DNA of 64,000 nucleotides, taken from Erythrobacter longus. Its GTDB lineage: Bacteria > Pseudomonadota > Alphaproteobacteria > Sphingomonadales > Sphingomonadaceae. Each line of letters starts with the position of its first letter. The stretch's first letter is position 1. The notes beneath the pieces are model-generated. The model was not told the origin of the DNA. It worked only from the letters and a program-made list of their open reading frames with translations, and did not search any database. The stretch covers positions 221,017 to 285,016 of the forward strand of contig NZ_JMIW01000002.1 in assembly GCF_000715015.1 (NCBI RefSeq), given 5' to 3'. Position numbers and translations under genes: made by a program. This document shows, piece after piece, positions 17,874 through 27,677 of the stretch.

Positions 17874-19464
17874 AACCGGCTCTGATCCATCCTCCGGGAA
17901 AAGCGGGCCGCTTACTAAGGCTATCGGGCAAGTGATTGAACGGCCTGGCTTTGTAACTCGGTTTTCGCTTACTGCGCGCATTCTGATCGTGAACATTCTG
18001 CCACTCGCATTTTTGTCGGGCGGCCTGTTTTACCTCGACACTTACCGTACCCAATTGATCGATGAACGCTTCAAACTGGCCCGGATCGAGGCGCAAATCA
18101 CGGCAGAAGCCTTGGCCGGAGCCACCAGAAGCAGGCAGGAAGCGTTGCTGGTGCAAATCGGCCAGGAACAACGCATGCGCATGCGCATGTTTGATGCAGA
18201 GGGCGCTTTGTGGGCTGACAGTTTTGCCCTGGCTGAACCTGCTTTTGAGCTTAACGACATTACCAATGACACCTGGGAACAAGAGCTTGCCCGCTGGCTT
18301 GATCGTACGGTTGATACAATCGTGCGCGCCCCTGCGGTCACCGATTATGTTGAACCAGAGGGACAAACAGCTGACGCTTGGCCAGAGCTGAAACAGGCGC
18401 GCGAAGAAGGGCTTAGCCAGGTGCGCCTTTATGATTGGGTCGATGGGACGCCGGTTATTACCGCGGCCGCGCCCGTTGGCCTTAATGGGGCAACTTTGCT
18501 TACGGTCCGCAATGCGGTGGACATCACCGAAAGCGTGCGTGCGGCGCGCACGGCACTGATCACCGCAGTGCTGTTGGTGCTTGGCGCTTCGGCTGCGCTC
18601 TCGCTTTATCTTGCGCGAACAATAGTCTCGCCTTTGCAACTGCTTGCCGGATCAACGCAGCGCGTGAGGCTGGGGCGCGAACGCGAGGTCGAAGTCCCTC
18701 GCCTGCCGGAGCGTAAGGACGAAATCGGACAACTTGCCCGCTCCGTTTCTGACATGACATTGGCCCTGCGTCAGCGGATTGATGCGGTCGACAGTTTCGC
18801 TGCCGACGTTGCCCACGAGATCAAAAACCCGCTCGCCTCCTTGCGCAGTGCGATTGAATCGCTGCCTAAGGTCAAAGACAAGGAAACGCGCGAAAAGCTG
18901 GAACAGATCGCCACCCATGATGTGCGACGGATCGACCGATTGGTCAGCGAGATTTCCGATGCGAGCCGGATCGATGCCGAAATGAGCCGCGCCACGCTGG
19001 AAGTCATCGATATGGCAGACCTTATCCGCGCAATCATCGGAAGCCGAGAAAACCGGGCGGAAAATCACGACCACCGGATTGAGCTTTCAACCCGCGGTTT
19101 CAAAGCCAATGTCCTTGGTGTGGGCGCGCGGCTTGAACGGGTGGTGGAAAACCTGTTCGACAATGCGGTTTCGTTCTCACCCGCTGATGCGCCGATTGAG
19201 GTGATGGTCGATAATGACGGCGCCTGTGTCACCGTGACCGTTTGCGACAGCGGGCCCGGCATTCCCGAAGATTCGCGCGAGAAAGTCTTTCACCGCTTTC
19301 ATTCAGTGCGCCCTGAAGATGAGGACTTTGGCAATCATTCGGGTCTGGGCCTTGCGATTGCCAGAGCAATTGCGCAGGCGCACGATGGTTCCCTTGTCGC
19401 AGAAGCCCGTCCCGATGGCGCGCAAGGGGCCTGCCTGCGGTTTCAATTGCCAGCGGCCGAATGA
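17866..19464 (+). CDS. chvG: sensor histidine kinase, ChvG type
   Basis: Inner-membrane partner of ChvI, 532 aa. Membrane helices lie at about residues 36-54 and 225-248 around a periplasmic sensor. HAMP follows, then the HisKA dimerisation helix with the phospho-His in [15 protein letters not shown]. The ATP-binding domain has N box [13 protein letters not shown]1 DSGPGI and G2 [11 protein letters not shown]. The ATG at 17866 overlaps chvI by 8 bases, and the stop overlaps hprK by 4, so this is one operon. In rhizobia the kinase is inhibited by periplasmic ExoR, which is not seen here. Confidence 0.93.
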   Translation: MARTGSDPSSGKSGPLTKAIGQVIERPGFVTRFSLTARILIVNILPLAFLSGGLFYLDTYRTQLIDERFKLARIEAQITAEALAGATRSRQEALLVQIGQEQRMRMRMFDAEGALWADSFALAEPAFELNDITNDTWEQELARWLDRTVDTIVRAPAVTDYVEPEGQTADAWPELKQAREEGLSQVRLYDWVDGTPVITAAAPVGLNGATLLTVRNAVDITESVRAARTALITAVLLVLGASAALSLYLARTIVSPLQLLAGSTQRVRLGREREVEVPRLPERKDEIGQLARSVSDMTLALRQRIDAVDSFAADVAHEIKNPLASLRSAIESLPKVKDKETREKLEQIATHDVRRIDRLVSEISDASRIDAEMSRATLEVIDMADLIRAIIGSRENRAENHDHRIELSTRGFKANVLGVGARLERVVENLFDNAVSFSPADAPIEVMVDNDGACVTVTVCDSGPGIPEDSREKVFHRFHSVRPEDEDFGNHSGLGLAIARAIAQAHDGSLVAEARPDGAQGACLRFQLPAAE

Positions 19465-19889
19465 CGCAGATAGTGTTTTCAGCCAGCGTCGTTTCCATCG
19501 GCAGGCTAGCGCTTGCAATCGAGGGGCCGCCGGGAAGCGGTAAATCATCGCTTGCCTTGGCCCTTATCGACCGGGGCGCAGTTTTGATCGGGGATGACGG
19601 CGTGACCCTGACCCGCGAGGGGGATCATCTTATTGCTGGCCCTCCCCCCAATATCGGCGGCCTGATCGAGCTGCGCGGCGTGGGCCTGTTTGAGCTGCCC
19701 ATTGCCCCGCCTTGCCCTTTGGCTCTCATATTGTCGCTTGGCACTGGTGGGGATCGCCTTCCAGAGGCCGTACCGCAGCGCGAGATCCTTGGACTTAATG
19801 TCCCTTGCCTGCCCTTCGAGCCCGGGCCAATTGCGCCCGCCTTTCGAGCAGAGATGGCGCTGCAAAAGCACGGTCTACAAATTGCCTAG
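19461..19889 (+). CDS. hprK: HPr kinase/phosphorylase, short alphaproteobacterial form
   Basis: A 142 aa protein containing only the catalytic C-terminal domain of HprK. Walker A is EGPPGSGKSSLALAL, with GDDGVTL and an IELRGVGLFEL signature; the N-terminal regulatory domain of Gram-positive HprK is missing, as is usual in this class. It is expected to phosphorylate HPr on its regulatory serine, linking the PTS to ChvIG and carbon metabolism. ATGA overlap with chvG indicates translational coupling. Confidence 0.92.
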   Translation: MTQIVFSASVVSIGRLALAIEGPPGSGKSSLALALIDRGAVLIGDDGVTLTREGDHLIAGPPPNIGGLIELRGVGLFELPIAPPCPLALILSLGTGGDRLPEAVPQREILGLNVPCLPFEPGPIAPAFRAEMALQKHGLQIA

Positions 19890-19943
19890 GCCCAAAATTT
19901 GCTTCCATTCTGCATCGCAAAGCGCGAAAAGGGAGGGGCAAAC

Positions 19944-20885
19944 ATGACTAGTCCCAATCCAGTATCTGATCCGCAGCAGCGCCTTCTCCTCGTCACCGGA
20001 CTAGCAGGGGCTGGCAAATCCACAGCGCTTGATGTGCTCGAAGATTTGGGGTGGGAGACGATCGACAATTTTCCCATCCGAATGCTGGAGCGGCTCGTCG
20101 GCGAACCGGGCGAAGCGGCACAAGACGCAAGCTCAGCATCGCGCGCGCCGCTTGCGATTGGCTTCGATTCTCGCACGCGCGGATTTGTGCCTGCCGAAAT
20201 CATTGAGATCATCAAATCCATGGCCGCGCGCGGTGACCTGGACGTCACTTTCATGTTTATCGACTGCAAAACCAGCGAGTTGGAACGGCGGTACAACGAA
20301 ACGCGCCGGCGTCACCCCATGGCGCAGGAACGCACTGTTCAGGACGGTATCGCAGCCGAGCGCGAGTTGCTCGAACCCTTGCGGCGCTGGGCTGATGTGG
20401 TGATCGATACAAGCGAGCTGTCCTCCAATGAGCTGCAATCTCAGGTGCGCGGGCTTTTTGGTAAAGAGCATCAGGCTGAGCCCAGCCTTACCATCTCCAG
20501 TTTTGGCTTTGCGCGCGGCATGCCACCGCTTGCCGATCTGGTCTTTGATATGCGTTTTCTCGATAATCCCCACTGGATTGAAGATTTGCGCGAAAAGACC
20601 GGCCTCGATGATGAAGTGGGCGCCTATATTGAGCGCGATCCAGCCTTTGCCACTGTTTTTGAACAGGTAAAGGCGCTCCTTCTCACCGTCCTTCCGCGCT
20701 ATGCGGCGCAAGGAAAAGCATATGTGCACGTCGCCTTTGGTTGTACCGGCGGGAGACACCGCTCTGTGTTTACCGCAGAGGGGATGGCGCAAGCCTTGCG
20801 CGAGGCAGGGTTTTCGCCCACTGTCCGCCACCGAAATTTGAAATCGCGAGCCACTGATACAATCGAGGGCGCAAATGAAAGTTAG
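19944..20885 (+). CDS. rapZ: RNase adapter / nucleotide-binding protein RapZ
   Basis: A 313 aa P-loop protein with GLAGAGKSTALDVLEDLG, VIDTSELS, the FGFARGMPPLADLVFDMRFL motif and a C-terminal CTGGRHRS motif. In enterobacteria RapZ delivers the sRNA GlmZ to RNase E; in alphaproteobacteria the role is less clear, but the gene is regularly found between hprK and the PTS genes. The ATG at 19944 follows AGGGAGGGG, a strong ribosome-binding site. Confidence 0.94.
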   Translation: MTSPNPVSDPQQRLLLVTGLAGAGKSTALDVLEDLGWETIDNFPIRMLERLVGEPGEAAQDASSASRAPLAIGFDSRTRGFVPAEIIEIIKSMAARGDLDVTFMFIDCKTSELERRYNETRRRHPMAQERTVQDGIAAERELLEPLRRWADVVIDTSELSSNELQSQVRGLFGKEHQAEPSLTISSFGFARGMPPLADLVFDMRFLDNPHWIEDLREKTGLDDEVGAYIERDPAFATVFEQVKALLLTVLPRYAAQGKAYVHVAFGCTGGRHRSVFTAEGMAQALREAGFSPTVRHRNLKSRATDTIEGANES

Positions 20886-20993
20886 CGCCAAGGGTTGTAT
20901 TAAGAGCTTGCATCGCATGGTGGTGTTAGTGTTAGGCAAAGTCGTCTGCAGTTTGAGGCAGGTCGCTCAGTACGAACGGACTGAATTCACAGT

Positions 20994-21440
20994 ATGATCG
21001 GTTTGATCCTGGTAACGCATGGCCGCCTCGCGGACCAATTTGTTGAGGCAATGGAACACGTTGTTGGCTCACAATCGGCCGTGGAAACCGTGTGCATTGG
21101 CCCCAATGACGACATGGAACAGCGCCGCGCTGATATCGCCAGTGCGATTGAAGCCGTCGATGCAGGCAGCGGTGTCATCATCCTTACCGATTTATTTGGC
21201 GGGACACCGTCCAATTTGGCGATCTCGCTGTTGGACGCAGGCCGGGTCGAAGTGATCGCGGGGATTAACCTGCCCATGCTCATCCGTTTGGCCGGGGCTC
21301 GCAAAAATCTGAGCGTGGTTGAAGCGGTGGAAGCTGCTCAGATCGCGGGGCGCAATTACATTACTGTTGCAAGCGAGCTATTGGGCGCGGACAACGCCCC
21401 CCAGAACAAGCCAGCGCGCGCAGCGAGCGGCGGGAGTTAA
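20994..21440 (+). CDS. PTS EIIA component, mannose family (regulatory)
   Basis: 148 aa EIIA-Man-like phosphocarrier. The phospho-His is His9 in LILVTHGRLAD, and the LTDLFGGTPSNLA motif is intact. There is no IIB, IIC or IID partner in the operon, so it is regulatory rather than for sugar uptake. The C-terminal tail after about residue 130 is Ala-rich. The gap to rapZ is 108 bases and may contain its own promoter; the HPr gene follows 10 bases later. Confidence 0.93.
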   Translation: MIGLILVTHGRLADQFVEAMEHVVGSQSAVETVCIGPNDDMEQRRADIASAIEAVDAGSGVIILTDLFGGTPSNLAISLLDAGRVEVIAGINLPMLIRLAGARKNLSVVEAVEAAQIAGRNYITVASELLGADNAPQNKPARAASGGS

Positions 21441-21450
21441 GCGTCTTACG

Positions 21451-21729
21451 ATGGGGGAACTGCGGCAAAGTGTTACGATCGTGAACCAACGCGGCCTTCA
21501 CGCACGGGCGAGCGCCAAATTCGTTGGTGCGGTGGCAGCATTGCCTGAAGGAGCGCAGGTAAAAGTTGCAAAGGGCGCAAACACTGCCGCTGGCGGTTCC
21601 ATCCTTGGCCTGATGATGCTTGGCGCGGCCAAAGGTGACACGGTTGAGCTGATCGTTGATGGCAATGATAGCGAGACCGTACTCGCCCAGCTCGTTGCAC
21701 TTGTCGAAGACGGCTTTGGCGAAGACTGA
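21451..21729 (+). CDS. phosphocarrier protein HPr
   Basis: 92 aa HPr/NPr-type protein. The active-site His17 is in NQRGLHARAS, and the regulatory serine equivalent to Ser46 is Ser50 in GGSILGLMML, the target of the HPr kinase encoded upstream. The ATG at 21451 gives standard length. It completes the ChvI-ChvG-HprK-RapZ-EIIA-HPr set; enzyme I must be encoded elsewhere. Confidence 0.95.
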   Translation: MGELRQSVTIVNQRGLHARASAKFVGAVAALPEGAQVKVAKGANTAAGGSILGLMMLGAAKGDTVELIVDGNDSETVLAQLVALVEDGFGED

Positions 21730-21752
21730 GCGAGAAGCGCACCAGTAATCCT

Positions 21753-22568
21753 ATGACGCGCAAGCACATTTCCGGTTTTTCCAATCCCACTGTGAAATAT
21801 CTGCGCAGTTTGCGTGAGAAGAAGCTGCGCAAACGTGCCGGGCAATTCCTGGTCGAGGGCCTGCGATTGCTCGAAGATGCACGTGTGAGCGGCTATGTGC
21901 CGCGCACTTTGGTTATGGCCGAAGGGCGCGATCCGCATCCTTTGATCGAGGGGCTAGAGCGCGAGATTGAGGCGAGCGGCGGCGAGATCATCACCACAAC
22001 GCCCGATATCCTCTCAAAGATCACCGGCAAGTCCAATGCGCAAAGCGTGGTTGGGGTGTTCGACGAATTCGATACATCGCTTGAAAAGCTTGACCGCAGC
22101 GCCGCCAAAATCTGGCTGGTCGCACAGGACCTGCGTGATCCCGGCAATCTTGGGACCATGCTGCGCACAGGCGATGCCGTGGGCGCTGGCGGGCTGATCC
22201 TGATCGACGATTGCGCCGACCCGTTCAGCGCCGAAGCCGTACGCGCAAGCATGGGCGCGGTGTTCACCCAAGGCCTCGCGCGGGCGCGCTGGGACGAGTT
22301 TATCCCGTGGCTAAGGGGTGGCGCGGGCCAGCTAGTGGCTGCAAGCCTGCGCGACGCGGTGCCCTATCGCGGGGCGGCGTATCAATCGCCATGCTTCATC
22401 CTCGTGGGCAACGAATCGCAAGGCCTCCCCGAGACTTACGAAATGGAATGCGACCTGCGCGTCACCATGCCGATGAAAGGCCGCGCGGACTCATTGAATG
22501 CCGCCATTGCGGGCGCGGTGCTGGCGTATGAGGTATTAGAAACATTCGATCCAGCGGCCCAGAACTGA
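21753..22568 (+). CDS. SpoU/TrmH-family RNA 2'-O-methyltransferase
   Basis: 271 aa SPOUT methyltransferase. It has an N-terminal RNA-binding segment (NPTVKYLRSLREKKLRKRAGQFLVEGLRLLEDA) and the C-terminal knotted SAM domain with QDLRDPGNLGTMLRTGDAVGAGGLILID, LVGNESQGLP and MPMKGRADSLNAAIAGAVLAYE. It probably methylates a ribose in rRNA or tRNA; the exact site cannot be assigned. The gene lies 23 bases after the HPr gene. Confidence 0.92.
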   Translation: MTRKHISGFSNPTVKYLRSLREKKLRKRAGQFLVEGLRLLEDARVSGYVPRTLVMAEGRDPHPLIEGLEREIEASGGEIITTTPDILSKITGKSNAQSVVGVFDEFDTSLEKLDRSAAKIWLVAQDLRDPGNLGTMLRTGDAVGAGGLILIDDCADPFSAEAVRASMGAVFTQGLARARWDEFIPWLRGGAGQLVAASLRDAVPYRGAAYQSPCFILVGNESQGLPETYEMECDLRVTMPMKGRADSLNAAIAGAVLAYEVLETFDPAAQN

Positions 22569-22607
22569 TGTGCGTCGCTAAGGCAGAGAGAGTTGGCAGG
22601 AAGCTCA

Positions 22608-22937
22608 ATGCGTCACCTTTCTGAAGACGAAAAGTGGGTTCTGATGGAATACCTCAAGGGTGTCGGAAACCTGGCCCTTGCCGGTGGCTGTGCGTTCGGT
22701 CTGCTATTCTTGCAGTGGAACCAAGTGATCATCGCAGTTTGGGCAGTCGTCATCGTGTGGGTGTGCGCCGTTGCAATCGCCCTGAACGGGCTGCTCGACC
22801 TTAAGACTTACTTCGACAACGCTCACGACCCTGCTCACGCGATCTACATTTCGCTTGCCACAATTCTTGTGGCACCCGTTATGGGAGGAACGCTGGGAGT
22901 AGTGATCTTGGCCGTGATCGCCGGGTGGCTGCCCTAG
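22608..22937 (+). CDS. small membrane protein, unknown function
   Basis: A 109 aa product with three membrane helices (about residues 18-34, 38-60, 82-107) and a charged N-terminus MRHLSEDEKW. The ATG at 22608 has AGGAAG upstream; a TTG 15 bases earlier is possible. No family is recognised. It ends 6 bases from the convergent rmuC stop. Confidence 0.65.
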   Translation: MRHLSEDEKWVLMEYLKGVGNLALAGGCAFGLLFLQWNQVIIAVWAVVIVWVCAVAIALNGLLDLKTYFDNAHDPAHAIYISLATILVAPVMGGTLGVVILAVIAGWLP

Positions 22938-22943
22938 GCTAGT

Positions 22944-24365
22944 CTATTCAGCCGCGTCCTGTTTGCTTTCGAGCATGAAGTTCGCTTCTTCATCGGCGGC
23001 TTTGGCATCCGCCGCGTTGTAGCGCGGGGTGCTTTCGACCAGCGGCACTTCTTCGATCTCGCGCTTGCCGATTTCGACGCCTTTTTCGGCGAGACGCTTG
23101 CCTGACGAAAGGACGTTGCGTTCAAAGCTGCCGACGAATTTGTTGTAATTGTTGACCGCAGTTTCGAGCCCCCCGCCAACGCGTTTGAGGTGCTGGGCTG
23201 CAGTTTCTAGGCGGCTGTAGAGTTCCGCCCCCATGCGGCCGATTTCCTGCGCTTCTTTTGCAAGACCATCTTGCCGCCAGACTTGTGCGACAGTGCGCGC
23301 GATGGCCACAAGATTGGTTGGCGTTGCGAGCAAGACCCGGCGTTCAAATGCAAAATCCCACAAAGTCGGATCAGCGTCCAAAGCGGCGGTCACAAAGTGT
23401 TCCCCTGGAATGAACATAATGACGTAATCGGGCGCTTCTTCAAATTGGCTTTGATAGCTTTTCGCGCCCAAGGTTTGGACGTGATTGCGCATGGACTTTG
23501 CGTGTGCGTCCAACTCGCGTTTGCGCGTGTCGTCATCATCGGCCTCGAATGCGGCCTGATAGGCGTTGAGCGAGACTTTGGAGTCGATCACCAGCTTCTT
23601 TTGCCCCGGCACATTGATGATCGCATCCGGGCGAAGCCGCCCTTCTTCGGTTTCAACCGAATGCTCCATCATAAAATCGGTATGCTCGGCGAGCCCGCAT
23701 TGTTCGAGCAGGTTTTGCAAAGCCCGCTCCCCCCAGCGGCCCCGCGCTTTGGGAGCGTTGGTCAGCGAATTGCCAAGCCGCTGCGCCTCGCGCCGGACCT
23801 CTTCCTGCCCCTCGCGCATGGATTGGATGAGGCCCTGCAATTGGCCAAAGGCATCGGTGCGCTTGGCCTCAAGCTCGTTCACCTGTTTCTCATAGGAAGC
23901 GAGCTTTTCGCCCACAGGCGTGAGCAAAGCCTTGATCTTCGCCTCGCCGGTTTCCTCGGACTGTTTGAAGCGTTCTTCCGCGCGGCGCAGGAAGGCTTCT
24001 TGCGCTTTGCCAAGCACCTGTGCGCCGGTGTTTTCAAACTCTTTCATTAGCTGCCCGCGCGATTCTTCGAGCAGCCGCTTTTGTTCGGCAAAACTGGCCC
24101 GTTCAGCACGGAAATTAGCGTTTTCGGCGCGGGCCGCCTCAAGCTTTTCGGAAAGATCGTCAGCCCGTGCTGCCCGTTCAGACATGGTGGCAAGGTCGGT
24201 TGCTGCGCGGCGGAATTTTTCGTCCAGCGCCTTTGTTTCGCCCTCGCTGGCCGCAAGACGGTCCCGCAAGTCAGTAACAGGCCGCGAGGCGAGAAAATAT
24301 GCCGCACCGCCCCCGAGAAGAAGGCCGAGTATCAGAGCGATGATGAGAAGAATCGGATTTTCCAT
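22944..24365 (-). CDS. rmuC: DNA recombination protein RmuC
   Basis: A 473 aa protein with an N-terminal membrane anchor (residues 4-24), a long coiled coil (about 30-200) and a C-terminal nuclease-fold domain. The latter carries the RmuC signature KARGRWGERALQNLLEQCGL and VIDSKVSLNAYQAAFEADDD. RmuC limits recombination between inverted repeats. The C-terminus is extended and charged. Start ATG at 24365. Confidence 0.92.
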   Translation of the reverse strand: MENPILLIIALILGLLLGGGAAYFLASRPVTDLRDRLAASEGETKALDEKFRRAATDLATMSERAARADDLSEKLEAARAENANFRAERASFAEQKRLLEESRGQLMKEFENTGAQVLGKAQEAFLRRAEERFKQSEETGEAKIKALLTPVGEKLASYEKQVNELEAKRTDAFGQLQGLIQSMREGQEEVRREAQRLGNSLTNAPKARGRWGERALQNLLEQCGLAEHTDFMMEHSVETEEGRLRPDAIINVPGQKKLVIDSKVSLNAYQAAFEADDDDTRKRELDAHAKSMRNHVQTLGAKSYQSQFEEAPDYVIMFIPGEHFVTAALDADPTLWDFAFERRVLLATPTNLVAIARTVAQVWRQDGLAKEAQEIGRMGAELYSRLETAAQHLKRVGGGLETAVNNYNKFVGSFERNVLSSGKRLAEKGVEIGKREIEEVPLVESTPRYNAADAKAADEEANFMLESKQDAAE

Positions 24366-24422
24366 GCTTCATTATAGCATGGAACAAATGCGGAACACTA
24401 GCGCTTTGTTGGATATCCCCAA

Positions 24423-24710
24423 CTACTGCGCAGCTTTGGGCCTAGGCCAGTCTCTTACGGCACAAATCAGGATAACAAGCGCACAGGTAGGCCAGATGTA
24501 CCAGTCGCTGAGGCCGTTCGAATACTCTTCCCAAGCTTTGAAACCAAAATACGCTGCCATGAAGCAATACATCACGCACCAAATCTTTGATTGCCGAGCA
24601 GTCGGCTCCTTCTTTGGCAAACCAAGCGACCAGAACCAATATCCGAACACCAGCAGTCCAATAAGGACCAGGATCATAAAGCTACCGAAGATGTGTTCGG
24701 CGGGCCACAT
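24423..24710 (-). CDS. small membrane protein downstream of def
   Basis: A 95 aa product with three probable membrane helices (about 10-30, 44-60, 68-86). It begins MWPAEHIFGSF, four bases after the def stop, suggesting co-translation with def. No family is recognised. The ribosome-binding site is poor, in keeping with coupling. Confidence 0.55.
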   Translation of the reverse strand: MWPAEHIFGSFMILVLIGLLVFGYWFWSLGLPKKEPTARQSKIWCVMYCFMAAYFGFKAWEEYSNGLSDWYIWPTCALVILICAVRDWPRPKAAQ

Positions 24711-24714
24711 CTGG

Positions 24715-25287
24715 TTACGCCACAGCCCTCAACTTCTTCAGCTTCTTCAGCATCATATTGCGCTTGAGGCGTGAGAGGTGGTCGATAAAGACGATGCCTT
24801 CGAGGTGGTCCATCTCGTGCTGGAGACAGGTCGCCATCATGCCGGTGAGGTGCTCCTTGTGGTGGTTGCCCTGAAGGTCTTGGTATTCGACCGTGCAGGA
24901 TGCCGGGCGATCTACGTCGGCGTAAATCTCCGGCAGCGAGAGGCAGCCTTCCTGGAAGGTGCTCATTTCCTCGGTCTCGGGTGTGATCACTGGATTGATG
25001 AAGACGCGCGGCTCTTTCTTCGTCGCGGGATGAGTGTGCTTATGCCCATCGTGCTCGCACTCAACCGGCTCTGCGTCGGGGTCGTCGGGCTGTAGATCAA
25101 TCACGAGGACGCGTTTGGGTACAGCGACCTGAATGGCGGCAAGGCCAATGCCGGGGGCATCGTACATCGTCTCGAACATATCTTCGACGAGCTGCTTGAG
25201 CTCGTCGTTGAACTCTTCGGGTTTAACCGGTTCGGACACAAGTTTAAGCCGGGGGTCCGGCACTTCTATGATTTCGCGGATAGCCAT
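24715..25287 (-). CDS. def: peptide deformylase with a His-rich insertion
   Basis: Removes the formyl group from nascent proteins. All three motifs are intact: GIGLAAIQV, EGCLSLPEI (metal-ligand Cys) and the QHEMDHLEG His-Glu-His. At 190 aa it is about 20 residues longer than usual because of an insertion at about residues 68-91 containing CEHDGHKHTH, between motif 1 and motif 2. The usual enzyme has a short acidic loop there. The gene lies downstream of recR on the same strand, and fmt is divergent nearby, the common translation-initiation neighbourhood. Confidence 0.95.
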   Translation of the reverse strand: MAIREIIEVPDPRLKLVSEPVKPEEFNDELKQLVEDMFETMYDAPGIGLAAIQVAVPKRVLVIDLQPDDPDAEPVECEHDGHKHTHPATKKEPRVFINPVITPETEEMSTFQEGCLSLPEIYADVDRPASCTVEYQDLQGNHHKEHLTGMMATCLQHEMDHLEGIVFIDHLSRLKRNMMLKKLKKLRAVA

Positions 25288-25369
25288 ATGGGCAATTTAG
25301 TGCGCGTAGGCGTCAGCCGCAAGCGCAAGTGTTCGATCACCGTAATCGGCCATCCCATGGCGGGGGATG

Positions 25370-25966
25370 TTAGCCCACAGGCCGCCGCGCTCTTAAAGCC
25401 TGTGCCAAAGTGCCTTCATCGAGGTAATCTAGCTCTCCGCCAACCGGCAGGCCATGGGCAAGCTGGGTGATGCGGACCTTGTGCTCCTCCAGCCGCTCGG
25501 CGAGGTAGTGCGCGGTGGTTTGCCCTTCGAGGGTTGCATTCATGGCGAGAACAACTTCGTCCACTTCGCCGGTGGAAACGCGGTCGATCAGGGAGGCGAT
25601 GTTGAGGTCTTCGGGGCCGATGCCGTCGAGGGCTGAGAGCTTTCCGCCCAGCACATGGTAGCGCCCTTGAAAGAGGCGAGCACGGTCTAGCGCCCAGACG
25701 TCGGCGACATCCTCGACCACGCAAAGCGCTTTCGCATCGCGGCGCACATCCGCGCAGATGCCGCAGGGGTTTATGGTGTCCACATTGCCGCATGTTTCGC
25801 ACTCGACCAGCGTTTGCGATATCGCGTCCAATGCCTCCAACAGGTCGGGCAAAGCACGCTCACGGTTTTTGACCAGCCACAGCACAGCCCGCCTTGCGCT
25901 GCGGGGGCCGAGGCCGGGCAAACGCGCCAATGCAGCTGATAAAGCTTCGATCTCTTGCGATGCCAT
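25370..25966 (-). CDS. recR: recombination mediator protein RecR
   Basis: A 198 aa RecFOR-pathway protein. The helix-hairpin-helix segment is at [17 protein letters not shown], the zinc finger is CETCGN...CGIC, and the Toprim domain has [12 protein letters not shown] and the E/D motif in [22 protein letters not shown]. Start ATG at 25966. Divergent from fmt with 53 bases between the starts. Confidence 0.95.
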   Translation of the reverse strand: MASQEIEALSAALARLPGLGPRSARRAVLWLVKNRERALPDLLEALDAISQTLVECETCGNVDTINPCGICADVRRDAKALCVVEDVADVWALDRARLFQGRYHVLGGKLSALDGIGPEDLNIASLIDRVSTGEVDEVVLAMNATLEGQTTAHYLAERLEEHKVRITQLAHGLPVGGELDYLDEGTLAQALRARRPVG

Positions 25967-26019
25967 GTGGGGGGAGATAGGGCGCTTGGTTCAATTCACA
26001 AAGGTTTGCCGATCGCTTT

Positions 26020-26925
26020 ATGCGCATAGTTTTTATGGGAACGCCCGATTTTGCGGTGCCTGCTCTGGTGGCTCTTGCGGCTGCGGGGCACGAGATCGCG
26101 TGTGTTTACACCCAGCCGCCGAGCCGTTCTGGCCGGGGCAAGAAGCTGCGTCCCTCGCCTGTGCAGGTGAGGGCAGAGGAGCTTGGGTTTGAGGTGCGTT
26201 CGCCCAAATCTTTGAGGAATGAAGAAGCACAAAGCGAGTTTGCAGCACTGGACGCCGATATTGCAGTGGTCGCCGCATATGGGCTGATCCTGCCGCAAGC
26301 GGTGCTCGATGCGCCCAGGCATGGTTGCCTGAATATCCACGCTTCGATCCTGCCGCGCTGGCGGGGGGCTGCGCCTATTCACCGTGCGATTATGGCGGGT
26401 GATGAGGAGACGGGCGTTACAATCATGCAGATGGAAGCGGGGCTCGATACAGGGCCCATGCGACATATCGTGACAACGCCGATTGGTGCGAAGACAACCG
26501 GCGAGATGTTTGAAGAGCTAGGCGCGATGGGCGCAGAGGCGATGGTAGAGGTTCTGGCAGACCTTGATGCGTATCCGCCAGTGGCGCAGGATGATGCGTT
26601 CACCACCCACGCGGCAAAAATCGACAAGGCCGAGGCGCGGATTGAATGGTCGCGGCCTGCGGGCGAGCTGGTGCGTCATGTGGCGGGTTTAGCGCCCTTC
26701 CCCGGCGCCTGGTTTGAGCTGGGCGATGAGCGGGTAAAGCTCTTGTTGGCAGAAGAGGTAGAGGGGTCAGGCGAGACGGGAGAGGTCCTCGACGCTGAAC
26801 TCACCATTGCGTGTGATGAAGGCGCAATTCGTCCACTCAAACTCCAACGTGCAGGGAAACCTGCGATGGAACGCGAGGACTTCCTGCGCGGAAAGCCGAT
26901 TGCGGCAGGAACCGTGCTCAAGTGA
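26020..26925 (+). CDS. fmt: methionyl-tRNA formyltransferase
   Basis: 301 aa enzyme that formylates initiator Met-tRNA using 10-formyl-THF. Seen: [16 protein letters not shown], the catalytic Asn-His-Asp set in [17 protein letters not shown] and the conserved [17 protein letters not shown], plus a C-terminal OB-like domain. The stop overlaps truA by 4 bases (ATGA/GTGA type overlap), so the two are coupled. Confidence 0.96.
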   Translation: MRIVFMGTPDFAVPALVALAAAGHEIACVYTQPPSRSGRGKKLRPSPVQVRAEELGFEVRSPKSLRNEEAQSEFAALDADIAVVAAYGLILPQAVLDAPRHGCLNIHASILPRWRGAAPIHRAIMAGDEETGVTIMQMEAGLDTGPMRHIVTTPIGAKTTGEMFEELGAMGAEAMVEVLADLDAYPPVAQDDAFTTHAAKIDKAEARIEWSRPAGELVRHVAGLAPFPGAWFELGDERVKLLLAEEVEGSGETGEVLDAELTIACDEGAIRPLKLQRAGKPAMEREDFLRGKPIAAGTVLK

Positions 26926-27674
26926 CCCGTTTCGCGCTCACCATAGAATTTGACGGGACGCCGTTCCACGGGCTCCAGCGGCAAAAGCATGGGCCTTCGG
27001 TGCAGCAGTCGGTCGAAGATGCGCTCCACCGGATTACAGGCGAGGAGATCACTCTGCACAGCGCCGGGCGCACGGATGCAGGCGTTCATGCGCTGGCGAT
27101 GCGCTCCCACGTTGATCTTGAAAAAGACATCGACCCGTTTCGGCTTTCGGAGGCGATCAATGCGTATCTTCGGCCTGATCCAATCGCCATTCTCGATTGC
27201 CAGATTGTCCCCGATGATTGGCACGCGCGGTTTTCCTGTGTCGAGCGTCGTTATGTCTATCGCATCTGCAACCGGCGTGCGCCCCTGACTTTTGCCAAGA
27301 ACCAGGTGTGGCATGTTGCGCAGCCGCTCGATCACGAAGCCATGCACCGCGCGGCGCAATCGCTTGTCGGACTTCATGACTTCACCACATTTCGCTCGGT
27401 CCAGTGCCAGTCGAAAGACCCGGTAAAGACGCTGGACCGCCTCGATGTGGTGAGAGAAGGCGACGAGATTCGCATTTATGCGCAGGCCCGAAGTTTCTTG
27501 CATCATCACGTCCGAAGCATGGTCGGATGCCTCAAGCTCGTCGGCCAAGGGACGTGGAAGGAAGGCCAGATCGCTGATGCGTTAGAGGCGAAGGACCGCG
27601 CGCAATTGGGCCTGAACGCGCCCCCACATGGGCTCTATTTCATTGAAGCAATTTATCCAGAAGAGGGATCATAA
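26922..27674 (+). CDS. truA: tRNA pseudouridine synthase A
   Basis: 250 aa enzyme making pseudouridine at positions 38-40 of the tRNA anticodon arm. The catalytic Asp is in [14 protein letters not shown], and the family motifs RYVYRI and [11 protein letters not shown] are present. The start codon is the GTG at 26922, inside the end of fmt. A small membrane protein gene follows 3 bases after the stop. Confidence 0.96.
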   Translation: MTRFALTIEFDGTPFHGLQRQKHGPSVQQSVEDALHRITGEEITLHSAGRTDAGVHALAMRSHVDLEKDIDPFRLSEAINAYLRPDPIAILDCQIVPDDWHARFSCVERRYVYRICNRRAPLTFAKNQVWHVAQPLDHEAMHRAAQSLVGLHDFTTFRSVQCQSKDPVKTLDRLDVVREGDEIRIYAQARSFLHHHVRSMVGCLKLVGQGTWKEGQIADALEAKDRAQLGLNAPPHGLYFIEAIYPEEGS

Positions 27675-27677
27675 ATC

